Positions 8,837-20,345 of a stretch of 64,000 nt of DNA are shown here, piece after piece. The position numbers and the translations under genes were made by a program. This DNA comes from Amphiura filiformis (Eukaryota > Echinodermata > Ophiuroidea > Amphilepidida > Amphiuridae). The notes below the pieces were generated by a model. The model was not told the origin of the DNA and made no database searches. It saw only the letters and a list, made by a program, of their open reading frames with translations. How positions within the stretch are numbered: the stretch's first letter is position 1; every line of letters begins with the position of its first letter. Location of the stretch: contig NC_092646.1 in the NCBI RefSeq assembly GCF_039555335.1, positions 19,306,029 to 19,370,028 of the forward strand, read 5' to 3'.

Positions 8837-10582
8837 AATTCTGTTAGCATGATATTTCCCTGAATAACTGGTTATTGTTCCGCTTTATACGTATGAAGAT
8901 GGCGTAGGTGGTTCTGGCTGCGATGGTTATTCTTAATTAATAATATATGTAGGCTAAATATATTCGTGTATAGCTGCGTCCCTGAATAAGCTAAATAATT
9001 TCAAATGCGTTTCTTAGGCGACAATGATCAGCGTCTATCTGTAAAGCGCAATGATCTTACGTCTTCCAGTACTACGCCAACTCAGTGCTGAAGAAGTGAC
9101 CTCGGATGAGGCACGAAAATTCCACTCGTAAGTGAAATTTTTTATTGCTTGTGTGAATCAGTTTTAAATTGTTCTACATTAGATCTTATGTAATCACTTT
9201 ATTCCCGCGAAATGAGCGTAAAGTCGCAAGTTGGTGGTTTCGATGGCTTTGAGATCGTCCAATTGTTCAGTTGCTGTTCTTTGTTTAAATCCACCTGCAT
9301 GTCATTTGTTAATGGGACATATTATGCTGTAATCTGTGTTCAAGTTTGTCCCCATTCACAAAGGACATACAATTGCCAATACATCTATCTTCAAACAAGG
9401 AATATCAACTCAACGGTTGGAATGTCTCAAAACTCCCAACCTGCTCATTTCGTGGGAGCAGGTCACATATGACAAAGGCAATATAGTGTATCAAATAATA
9501 CAGTAAGCCAAAGAATTAAGTCAATACCTGTACTCTCTAGCTCCGATTTAAGACTTATTTGTTGAAATTGGTTGAGAATTAAAGAAACGGTGAGCTAAAA
9601 ACCTAACGAAGAAACCAAATCAAAAGTTTCACTTTTGTGTTCTAATCAAAAGTTGAACTTATGTGTTGCACATTTGTGTTCTAGCACGACGCTAGTTTTA
9701 ACGTGCTAATCAATGGAATCGCAGCGCTAATTCTCTTGTTCACGAACGCTATGTGTACAAATCAATAGGGCATTTAATGCAGGAAACTGCAACATTTAAA
9801 TTGGTATCTTCCTTGGGTTTTGGGATCGCAGTGTCTTTATTTCTTGAACAATTTCAACGAATGAGGTCTTAAACTCGAGCTAAAAGATGCAGCTATTGGC
9901 TGCTGGTTCCAATTGTGACATATATGTCTTTGTTTAGGATATACAGGAGGTGAGGTGAACATAACTGGTACCTTAATTTTTTGGCTTACTGTAATTGATA
10001 CAGTATGTTATATCAAAGAGGTAGCCGAAAAAGAAAACCTACTCTTGAGGGCTCCGCCAACTGTGAAAGCACGCAAGTAAACATGTAAAGAAGCAATGAC
10101 TTTAAACGTGCGAAGGAAAAAAGTATACGATGGATATGAAAAGTAACATTGTCAATGATAATCAAGGTTTATAGCATGTCCCTGTGCAACAAGACTATAG
10201 CGATTGCAAAGTCTTTAATCTTGATAAAAATAAATCATACGGATTTATTGATAGCCGTCATTGTGACCCATCCTCGTGGCAACGATCTATAAAGTGTGCT
10301 GACAGACCTATAAGGCCGCAATATAGAATGTCGCCCATCATTATTAACCATTCCAGGGGTGCGCATTTCTCAACCATCAACTAGAATTTGAAGATCAATA
10401 TAGTTATATCAACGTAAATGTTTAGGCTTCAGGTTTGTACAGTTTCTGTATTTTATTTATCAAATGAGTATGAATAAATTTACATATTGTATAAGAACGA
10501 GTGGGATATCTGTTTTCAGGAATATTAGGAATTATACGCATACACCTAATGCTTTATAAAATGATAGGTGAAGAAACCCGGG
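8837..10582. other. No recognised gene
   Basis: AT-rich, with only short frames. A plus-strand open segment around 9052-9126, ending at TCGTAAGTGA, could mimic an exon but has no recognisable homology. A small imperfect repeat (ATCAAAAGTT...) lies at 9617-9665. Confidence 0.45.
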
Positions 10583-12092
10583 TATTCGTAGGTAACATGA
10601 GCGATTTAACAATTTCTATATTGAGTTTAGAGGTTCAAATTTTGCTATTATGATAATGGATGAATAAAATGGTAGTTTTTAGATCTCGTTCAGATGGTAC
10701 GTCCAAATGAATAAGTGCTTTTACCTTAGATCAAACATTTTTTGATGCTTTTAGCAAGATTGTGAACACTTCATTTTGATATACAAGTAGTTAAACAGCA
10801 AATTTACATAATAAATAATTGTTGAATGAATCCGTATATGGGTAATAATATTGTCCGGGGGTACCGCTTACAGTTTTTGACAATTAATTTCCATTGGTAG
10901 GGACACTTCATTACACAATGTATTATGCTGTATTCGTAAGTAACATTTCAGTATTTGTAGGTAAGAATTAGACTTTTGGTGGATATCGCAATCAAATCTT
11001 CATTTTATAAAGCACTTTGAATGTATTATTTTCTTTATGTGCGTTTATTGATACTTGAGACCCTATCATGTATATTTAATGTCGGTTCACAGTGGTTGAA
11101 AGAGGATTGAAGTAAGAAGCAAAGGCACTAAAGTGACTTTAATTTGCTTAATTGCACACAAATCGCTTAAAACCTTTATTGCAGACTTGTGAAGTCCATC
11201 TTGGAGTCAGTTACGTCTTGTGGCCTTTCGTTTGAGGGCAACTATAATTAGCTTTATACTAGGGTCCACCACTGTGTTGTCTAGATCATGAGACAATGAG
11301 AAAAGTCGTTTTTGTCCATGGTATTCGTAGGTAAACTTAGCGAAAACGTCAAAAGTTACCTTCGAATAAACCAATTTGGACACAAATTACTCAGAAACCA
11401 GAAGGTCGGTAAACGTTTAAAATGAAACACACATGACAGCTGACAAATCCAAGTATTTATCCCTTCTAATCTTCTTCGAATCTGATTTTTCTTTCAAATG
11501 AGCAGACCGTCGTCTATTTCAGTACATATTTTTCAACAATTAAGCCGTATTCAGTTTTGCATGGTGGGCATGTATATATGTGAATTCGCAACTTTCATTG
11601 ACATTTGATTTGATAGCAAACATGCAGGCCTTCGTTATGTACCAATATGGGCATTGGCATGAATGGCGGTGTTTCACAATACTGTCATGATGTCAAATTG
11701 TATTCGTAGGTAACATTCGGTTACCGAAATTTACCTACGAATACTTGCTTTTATTGTTGACATCTCAGAAATATTTCAACGCAGGCTATTGAAACTTGGT
11801 AGAAATAAAGAGTGTATTACCCTGCACCTATTGCTTAACTATTGTTTACTATCCTCTCAGTTTGTGGAAATGACACAGCTTTTAACATGTATTCGGAGGT
11901 AATGCATATTTTTTACCAAACCTACCTTTGTGCCATTTAGAATTTCTGGCAGCTAAACACAATAATAAAGATGTCCGAATGCAATGCATTTCAGTATTGG
12001 ACATATCAAAGCTTGTATCAATTGCGCATTTATTAGTGATTTCCATTTTTAAAGATATATCTATATAGTGCTATGAAAAATTCGTAGGTAAT
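10583..12092. repeat. Periodic cluster of the motif TATTCGTAGGTAA
   Basis: The 13-mer or a 1-2 mismatch variant occurs at 10583, 10931, 10952, 11322, 11355 (reverse), 11701, 11731 (reverse), 11890 and 12079. The main sites are 348, 391, 379 and 378 bases apart, and most have a partner 21-33 bases downstream. The DNA between motifs does not look repeated by eye. Chance occurrence of this many is negligible. Function unknown. Confidence 0.85.
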
Positions 12093-12626
12093 GTAAAAAA
12101 ATACCACTCAAAAAATTATCACAAAAAATTCATAATTATGTCCAAATATGTGAAAAATTGAACAGGCAATCTCTGAATACACACCTTTCAGGAAATCAAT
12201 TTAGATTCAATCCAATGACTTCTTTTCATAACTGATTTAGATGTTTTTAAAAATACGTTAAGAAATATTTTGAAAAAATGGGTAAAAATAGCATGTTTTG
12301 GGGTCTCTGTGTCTAAGTTTTTCACAGAAGGGGTCTTATTATATATGGCGCGAAGCGTATGATCAAGGCGAATAAACACAATACAAAAACGAATGCCAAT
12401 TGATTAATACTTTTAAGTTATGGCCCTGAACATGCCGTGTACACTTTTTTTGTTGGATTCGACCAGTTACGTTATAAATTTGAACGTTGTTTTCCAGCCG
12501 GAAAATAATAATAAAAACAATCTTAATTTATATAAAGATTTTAAAGTAAAAGGCAATTGGACAAGGACAAGCAAAACAGTACCCGAATATTAAAAAAAAT
12601 GCAAATATGATTGTAGGAGCGCGTTA

Positions 12627-12713
12627 TTAATATCGAGTGGGTCCTCGAACTACAATTGCTCTCCATAGCTTCTTGTCGTCCATCGCTGTCTCAATGTCGT
12701 GCCTTGCCTTAGG
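12627..12713 (-). pseudogene. Fragment of RTE-like retrotransposon C-terminus
   Basis: The minus strand reads PKARHDIETAMDDKKLWRAI, then VVRGPTRY and a stop. It aligns with the last residues of the full-length element at 46702-50510 (FKTAMEDRKLWKAITVRG), with the stop at nearly the same place. Only about 87 bp are recognisable, so this is an old relic of a related subfamily in reverse orientation. Confidence 0.75.
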
Positions 12714-13929
12714 TTGTATGCTTTATTATTTATTAATTATTTTGTTAAGCCAGAATACGCACGCATAATAACCAAGTAAATTGTTTAGAATGGCTTCCCT
12801 TTAAGTGCTTCCTTTTTGTTTTATTTCAAATTTCACGAGGCACACAAAATCGCTCAAAATGAAAAAAAAATCAGGATTTATATAGAAAATGGTGTTGATT
12901 ATTTAGTAATTTACTACACACAATATGCAGTTTAGAGTTAAAAGGAAAGTATCAGGAGTGGTGGGATGTTTTCTTTAAGTTCACACACAAACAAAAATTT
13001 GAACAAAAGTGCACGCTATGTACTTACTTTTTAGATAGAAAGGTTTTCCCGCCCAGAGGATGATATCTACATAGTAATATCAATTTTTAAGGATCGTGAG
13101 GATGGATCTATATTGTAGTTTCATTTGTGCTGTCACCAAAACGGCAACGTATTATTTTAACGCAGGTGATCTTTCAATCTAACGAAAACGTTTTACGATT
13201 CGGTCGGTGCAAAAATTATAATGGTTTACCTCATTGGTCGAAATTCTTCCAGCATCAAGCGCACTTTGTGATTAACTAAACCACGCATTCTCATGGAATA
13301 ACACAGTATCTACAAGGAGATAACATATCAGTTACTGCGTTTACCTTTGGATATCAGCGACCATGCCGGATTTACTGTGGTGAAAAGTTTGTTATTTTTG
13401 GTAGGAAAACACAACATGAGTCAGCCAATAATTCAGTCAAGAGGCCTATTACTGAAAACGAAGGTGTGATTTCTGAAAGCACTACTTGTGTATAGTCAAC
13501 TACGCTTAAATGTATGACTTAAGGAATGTTATCATTCCGTGAAAAATTGTGCCAAATCAATACCAGTGATTTTACAGGTGCATGCTGATTTAAAATTTAT
13601 ATGACGTGTAGAATACCTAAAATATAAATTGTCTGGGGTTTTCTCTTGTATGTAGTACAAGAAATTACAATTCAACCAAGAACTGATCAGAACAACTACT
13701 GAAAATGTTTGAAAGTACAACCTATATTTTAAAGTCTGTAATAAGTGATAACAATTATAATAAGACAAATGATAGCAAGTGCGATTAAGGTGTACTAAAA
13801 ATAGAACTTGTTTCGATCATCTGATCACGATCGATGCCGTCGAGTACCGTTGGAGCGTAGCTGCGACAGTAACCCGAGTACGGAGCTCGTGTTAATTACG
13901 TATATTATAGCTGACCATGGATTAATCAC
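12714..13929. other. No recognised feature
   Basis: AT-rich sequence without credible exons or repeats. Confidence 0.45.
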
Positions 13930-16900
13930 AGCCGATTTTGGCCTTTAAAAGATTATCAAACATCTGTATCTCTATATATAAAGGGATTCAAAGTCTCACA
14001 CAGTTTATGAGAAGTATTACCTTGTATTATGAATCAATAAAGCTATATACTTTATTTCTTTACATAAACCTAACCAATCACAAATACCGTATTGGTAGGT
14101 TTTTGAAAGGAATGTTGAGCGCAAAATTCAATCAAATTTCACCAACCGTCATGTCAGGCTCTAAACTGGATGTTTTTCTTCAAAAACTAGATCTTCTAAT
14201 GAATGGTTTTAACAATATAGTCATTGAAATCAGCCACCATCCTTTCAAGCAGTTAATATATCCGGACGGTATGCTGAGGAAGCTGCCACGCTCTATGACT
14301 ATATGCAATGATGCCCTTTACACAGTCGGGTATTTGTTGATGTTGGGGCTTTTAGGAAAAGACGTTGTTTTTCTTACTTGCAGTCAAGCATTTGGAGAGC
14401 AATAAATCCGTGTTGACTGCCAGGCCATGCTTACTTTGGGTCCATTTAAATCTAAGCCAAACGAAGTACAGTTTCTTCGCTAGGTTATTCATCTACCCGT
14501 ACTTGTTGGTGGTAAATAGAAATGTCGTGAATTTTTCATTCCCGCCCTTGTAGGTATTTCGCTTTTGTCTGAGTCAATGCACCCGGTACTTCGTCAATCT
14601 GCTTTACTTTATTTGGAGCATTAATTGGTGAATGTTTTACACTTATGTCTGCTATTTGGTAGGTATATTCATTTCTTGTTTTATAGCACTTTTTTACATA
14701 CTGTGATTCAAATAATCGAACTGAACGACAAGGAGAATAATATCTTGCAATCTTGAGACCAAACATTTTGTTGTTGCCATCAGTCCATCTGTTTTTAAAT
14801 ATAAAGTGTTGATAAAGTTAGGGTCCATGAAACACCGGCAGTAAATAATATTGTTGGAAATATTAAGAAGCATGTTATTCAGTATAATTAACAATGCCAA
14901 CAGAAACATTTTTAAAGTTTTAATGAAAGATCTTTAAAAAAAAGTTAAACTGCAACTAACGAATTGACAAAGTGCAGAATAAGACTATCATGGAATAAGT
15001 TTGTTGGCTTTGCGATAATCCGTTCAGACACCCTCGCAACTGGGAAACGTTATCTCAATTCAATCCATGTGTTTCATACCTATCCTCGTCCAAAAAGTAG
15101 TTGGTTAAGACTTAAGCCTTTGTTTAGTTTGTGACGGCAATGCTTTAAATTGGACTTTTTTGCATGCTTACCTAGCCGGAATATATATGTGGTATTTCAG
15201 CCCAATCGAATTAGTTGTTTGCTTCTTTTTTTTCATTTCTTTCTTTATCATCTTTGATTTCTGAGTAAAAAAACAACACATTTTACACAATACCAGTCAT
15301 TGACCGAATAATACCGTAGTATAGATCAAACCATATCTTTGGCATATACATACTTAAAAAAGAACAAAACAAAAAAACTGTTTTTATCTCCTGCCATCAG
15401 TATTGTTCACTCTCGTGATGTTTTTCCGATTTTTTATTTTGGCAATCAACTTGCATGGGATTGATGAAGTCACCTTTACGCGTCTGTGAATGTGTAAGGC
15501 CTCTAGTCTTTGTTCATGGTGTATTAAAGCTACTTCTGATCCGGATTACTTCCCATGCTAGCGTATGGTTTTATCCTGTTATCTACCCCATGAATTCTTT
15601 TTATGTATTCAATCATGCAATATTTTCAACTATATTTCTTCTATATTTGGCTCTCCATGCACTAACTTACGTCGTGGTTAGATAAAACATGTCCCACAAT
15701 ACCCGATATATAAACGTATTTTTTATCTTCATCGACACCAAAAATTAAAGCTAAACTTTGTGAAGCATTTTTGAGATTAATTTTGAGTGTCTTCACTTAC
15801 GACAATGAAACTTTTACAAAACATAGACCACACAACATCTTTAATAAATTATTTGTTTCATTATTGAATTCAACTTTAATGTTGGATACAAAAGACCATC
15901 CATCTTCGTCACAAAGTATGTCATTAATAGCGCAGTTGAAAACGCAATTCATACTGATCACTATATAGTTATTTCAATGTTAGTAAAAACATTCGAGTAC
16001 ATCAGCTTTATTAGACTTACTCATATTTGTTTTGAATATCTTCATCTTTGATATAAAAGGTAGCACATCCTAAGCAGAGAGGTTACAAATGATAGTTACA
16101 AAGTGTGTGCACTTTTATTTATACTGAACTCCTTATGTATACAAAATAAAGAATAACAGCATCTACTTAAGGATCGATGACTAACCACTCTTCATATTTT
16201 CCTTGCAAGCCATCCTTGAATAGCCTTTTAATATGTATAAATTTCACCCGCCTATACCCATCAGTGGCCATTTTGCCAAAGGCATTAACATTTAAGTACA
16301 TTCTTGTTGCTACGTAAACATTAACAGGCAAATTGGCAAACCATGTCTCTTCAAATCACCACGTGTCTCCATCCCTGTAATTGCCAACACCTTTGCTATT
16401 AAATTAGTTCCAAAGTCTGTGTGAACCTATCAACAAACAGTAAAAAAATCAATGACTGTGGTATTGATTTACTGTGAACAAAATGTCTCTGCTCTTAGCT
16501 TCTGCGTGAAAGTCACAAGGCTATACATGTTTACGTATAATTATATTCCTTTCCTTTACAGTTTGCACAATTCATACTTGCAAACGCGAGTCATTTATCT
16601 CAAGCACCACACCGCTTCGCCACTAGGATTATTGCTTATTTTATGTGATCAAATTATACCTATGACTTGTTACAATATTACCCTATTGCCTGTTAAGTTG
16701 AAATCTGCAGTCCTGTGGCTAGCAACTCTGAAAAGGTAGACAGCAAATGGGTAATATTACTTTCTAAGCGTGACACGAACTTCCAACGGGCCTGCTAAAA
16801 TAGTCAATAAAATTACTTCATGCATAAACATGATCACTCGCAGAAACCGATTCGTTAATGCTCGTCTGCTTTTCTCTTCCTCCGTTTTAGGCCTCTTGCT

Positions 16901-17163
16901 CGCTTACTTTTGACTTTTACTCTATTAGGGAAACCAGTTACATGTGTGATTTTTTTCTCAGAAATGAGAACCATCTTCAACGAGGTTTGCAATAATGTCT
17001 CTATTGCATATTATGATGCATCTTTGGCCAAACATTTGCATGCCAAATCATGCAGAAATCCATTGCAAATGTAGCTATTTGAAGTGCCTCTTCGTGTATG
17101 GTAATTATACAATGTTTGAAGACATACTTACAAATTGTCATTTTTATGGAAACAAGCTAGTAA

Positions 17164-17426
17164 CCAAGGCAACACAAAACGTTTTTATAATGTTTCAAAT
17201 ATTAGTTATTTTGGGTTTTGGTTTTGGTTTTGGTAACGACATTAAAATAACATTAAATATTGGGTTTCATCAAATGTCATGAAAACGTTTTTTAAAAAAC
17301 GTTTGGTATGAATAAATACAATTATTAGAATAGTTTGCAGCAGGTTTTCAAAAATGTTTTTGAATGTTCTGGCAACCATTCCATCTTTTTGCGGATAATG
17401 CTGCTAATGTGTTGTGTTTGCTGAGA
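17164..17426. mobile_element. MITE of the CCCAGCAAACAC family (unit 1 copy)
   Basis: About 263 bp with degenerate termini (CAAGGCAACACAAAACG on the left, GTGTTTGCTGAG on the right) and the AACGTTTT-rich interior typical of the family. The matching position in unit 2 (near 25180) lacks it: ATTGTAACCATAGC there versus AGTAACC-element-AACCATAGC here. Confidence 0.75.
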
Positions 17427-17647
17427 ACCATAGCAATTTTACATAGATGGTCAGGTTTTAAAGTTCCTGTTTGTGATGCAAACACAAAATAGAGGGGAAA
17501 AGGCTACAATGATTGAAATCACGTCAAAAGCTACATTAATCATTACATTTATATCAGATTGTATGTTAATATTAACATTCATTTCAAAATAGAAATAACC
17601 TTGGAACCTTCTTCTGTATCTTGAATGTGCTCTCATTAATATAATAG

Positions 17648-17734
17648 GTATTGGCGAAGGACGATTCCCACCTGACCGCCATCGGATTGGACACCTGCCA
17701 CGAATACCTAGCGGTGTTCTTTGAATACGACAAA
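17648..17734 (+). CDS. Candidate exon, unidentified protein
   Basis: The frame VLAKDDSHLTAIGLDTCHEY, then LAVFFEYDK, is open from an AG acceptor (TAATAG) to a weak donor (GTTACT). It is less AT-rich than its surroundings. The paralogous positions in units 2 and 3 (near 25440 and 37665) keep most residues (DDS-LAAIE, TC-KYLEVVFEYG) but share a stop after AIE, so they are pseudogene copies. I do not recognise the family. Confidence 0.35.
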
Positions 17735-18368
17735 GTTACTAAATTGAATGGAACATTTTCCTAAGAATGTGAAAGACCTTTATTATTGATTGTGATGATA
17801 GCATTACCGTGCAGCTAAACCTCCATGGAATGTGGCAAACTAATTGAAAGATTGTTACTGCATGACACCATAATATTTTGCAGAAATGTGTATAAATTTA
17901 TAACTGTGTAGATGCACTACAGGTGACACTCTTTCTATATAATGAACTCAACACCGTTTATTTTATATGTTCGTATCAGCTTATAAGATTTTATGTGTTC
18001 ATGTTCTAATGTTATAATCCATAACACGAAGATTGAACAAAATTAATTTGTATCCTGAGAACAAGTAACATTATAGGTTTTACAATATTTACAAACCAAC
18101 CAGGATCGTTCATCTAAATGTTTACAGTTTACAAAGAATATATACTTCGCAGATATGAAAAATGCAAAATATATCATTAATCATGATGAAGGCATTCAGT
18201 TGAACTCGAAATCATAATAAAGATATGACAAGTAAAGTATTTAATGGATAGTCACGATATCTTTAAAAAGTTGTTCATCGGTCACAATAGAAGTAAATTC
18301 AAGTATGATGTCGAACATAATTCGACATAATTATATGGGCTCACTTATTGGAAAAATCTGATTTTCAG

Positions 18369-18452
18369 ATCTACCCGTTTTATAAGAGTGACCGCGCAAC
18401 ACTGAGTACACTGGGGGAGCTATTAAATCTGGACAGACATACGAAGAACGAG
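18369..18452 (+). CDS. Candidate exon, unidentified protein
   Basis: 84-nt segment with acceptor GATTTTCAG and donor GTAAAT, phase 0 at both ends. It encodes IYPFYKSDRATLSTLGELLN, then LDRHTKNE. It would follow the exon at 17648-17734 in frame. No homology recognised and no paralogous copy found in units 2 or 3. Confidence 0.35.
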
Positions 18453-18694
18453 GTAAATCATCATATAGACGTGTAGAAAGTTTGAAGCAAGATTTTAAAA
18501 AAATGATATTTTAATAGTAAAGGGGAATCCCGATGGAGAACCGTACAAAACCGGATTGAACCTATCGAGCTATACCACCACCGCCACCACCCCACATTCA
18601 GCAAAATGCACTTATGTGTCAAAATGCGTCGAATGCCTAACAAAATGCGTCAAAGCGTAAGAAATTGCGTCATTGCGTCGTGAGATGCGTAAAT

Positions 18695-18739
18695 TGTCTT
18701 TGTGTACAAAGACATAAAATGTCTCTGTGTACAAAGATA
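18695..18739. repeat. Two tandem copies of a near-palindrome
   Basis: TGTCTTTGTGTACAAAGACA (18695-18714) and TGTCTCTGTGTACAAAGATA (18720-18739). The first is its own reverse complement except at the centre. Just upstream (18600-18690) TGCGTC/TGCGTA recurs many times in an A-rich background. Confidence 0.8.
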
Positions 18740-18899
18740 TAAAGGTCTGTTGGCATAGCCAATAAGTGGTACGAATACAGCAACAACGAAGGAGATTTGG
18801 AGTACACTAAAGTGCTCCTCCTCCACAAGTTATTAATATACTTCTCTCTACTTGTGGAGTCTGGCTTAAAAAAAACCCACATCTGTCAATAAAATGGAG

Positions 18900-19559
18900 C
18901 AGTGCAAGAAAAAGCCTGTTTCCTGGAGAAAGTGAGTGATTGGTGAAAGCAGCACTATTTAAGAAATTTTCATCTGTGCAAGGATTTTATACGCAAGAGA
19001 TATATAAATTCAAGTCAACGATGGTTTTTGCTGATCAAATATCTTTCCAGGACAAATGAATCAAGAAATACATCAGTCGTCTTGAACGTTGAGTGCAACA
19101 ATACTTCGTTATCAACACCTAGGAGGCTGCGGGATAAGTAACAGTCCTGAACAGTGTATTTTATCGATTCTAAATGATTTTATGTATTGTGTCCATATTT
19201 CATCATAAATCAATTGAGAATATTCAAGATAATTTTCATTAAAAAGACCAAAATATTGCTAATATAGACAGGGGTTAACATATTATCAAATCACAACAGA
19301 GCATCATTACAAATTATTCAACATTGTGCCAAATCAATGACAGTAATTGTGCAGGTGCCTATTGTATTTTTAAATACTATACGCAACATATTACACGACA
19401 TATTTTCAATCTATTAAAATACATTGAAAATATGTCGTGTGGAATATCGAACATCGAAATAAATCTACAAAAGTACAATATAACAATTCAACAAACAGAC
19501 ACACAAACAAACAAACAAAAAACAAAATGTTAAGAAGAGCGAATTAATTGAATGAGTAG
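18900..19559. other. No recognised gene
   Basis: AT-rich sequence between triplication units 1 and 2. One notable local inverted repeat, ATATTTTCAATC...ACATTGAAAATATGTCGTGT with ACACGACATATTTTCAAT, lies at 19393-19441. Confidence 0.5.
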
Positions 19560-20345
19560 TGTTTAGTTACTTTAGTTACTATCTAAGTGTTTAAATATAG
19601 ACCACATTATAATTATACTCTTAACACTTTTGTGAGTGTAAAAAGTATTGTTTTTCGTAAAGAAATAGCTAACCACGGTTTTACAACAGCAAATTTTGAC
19701 CTTTAAAAGATTGTCAAACATCTGCATCTTTGTATATAAAAAGATAAAGATTCGTAAAACTGTATCACTGGATCACAGAAATGGGTTTTAATGCATTTTG
19801 TCAAGCTCTTTTAACCTTTGAAACGCTTTATAATTCAACATTTTGCACCGAGCTCTAAACCTCATTAGGACTCTAATGTGCATTTTACAAAGACATCGCT
19901 ATTATCGCATAAGCAGATTTGACGTTCATATGAAGATTAAAGTGATAGCTTAAGAAAACACATGAAGCATAGTTCATCAATATCGCCGATGGGTACTAGG
20001 AGGCAAGTGATTGGAAATTTGTCCGCTCCAGCACTGTGCAGTAATCGTCACTCTATCATGATAGCTGTTCAGGTTTTTTTTCGAAATGATATGTTTTACT
20101 ATCAACTAGCATAGATTTGATGACGTCACCTCCAGGTTACTGTTTGAAAATAGCTAGTCATAAATCTGTTTTATTTTCCAGGTTTTTTCTCGTCCTTTTT
20201 CATTGTGTTTTTAACCCTACCTTTGTATCAGATTTATCCTGCATATATAACAACTAACATTGCAAACAACATACCTTTTTTGCCAAAACACCACGTTTGT
20301 GAAAGATATGTTGATTTGTACAGGGATTTGGATAGTTGATGTGTT

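Larger units (their letters stand above)
13930..18000. repeat. Segmental triplication, unit 1 (most diverged)
   Basis: It starts with a sequence around CCTTTAAAAGATTATCAAAC that also opens unit 2 (near 19700) and unit 3 (near 28580). Blocks 14100-15190 match 29465-30545, and 16166-17900 match 22972-25620 and 32734-37800 after removal of insertions. Conservation is patchy, with indels and many substitutions. Two short plus-strand frames over 14200-14550 are partly shared with unit 3 but match no family I know. Confidence 0.85.

Noticed and set aside
9052..9126. Possible plus-strand exon (LRQLSAEEVTSDEARKFHS) with a GTAAGT-like end
   Set aside because: The acceptor is weak, the GTAAGT overlaps a TAA stop in the same frame, there is no homology, and no partner exon was found.
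13938..14553. Plus-strand frames over 14200-14550 (ISHHPFKQLIYPDGM) shared with 29514-29768
   Set aside because: The two copies are similar as DNA, but the frames diverge by indels soon after the shared segment, and neither shows a known domain. Treated as part of the segmental duplication.
16021..16069. Minus-strand 49-nt segment with acceptor TGCTTAG and donor GTAAGT (DVLPFISKMKIFKTNM)
   Set aside because: Short, AT-rich, not retained in the other triplication units and without partner exons.
18555..18600. A-box/B-box-like TATAGCTCGATAGG and GGTTCAATCC on the minus strand
   Set aside because: The boxes nearly overlap, leaving no room for a tRNA body. Probably chance.
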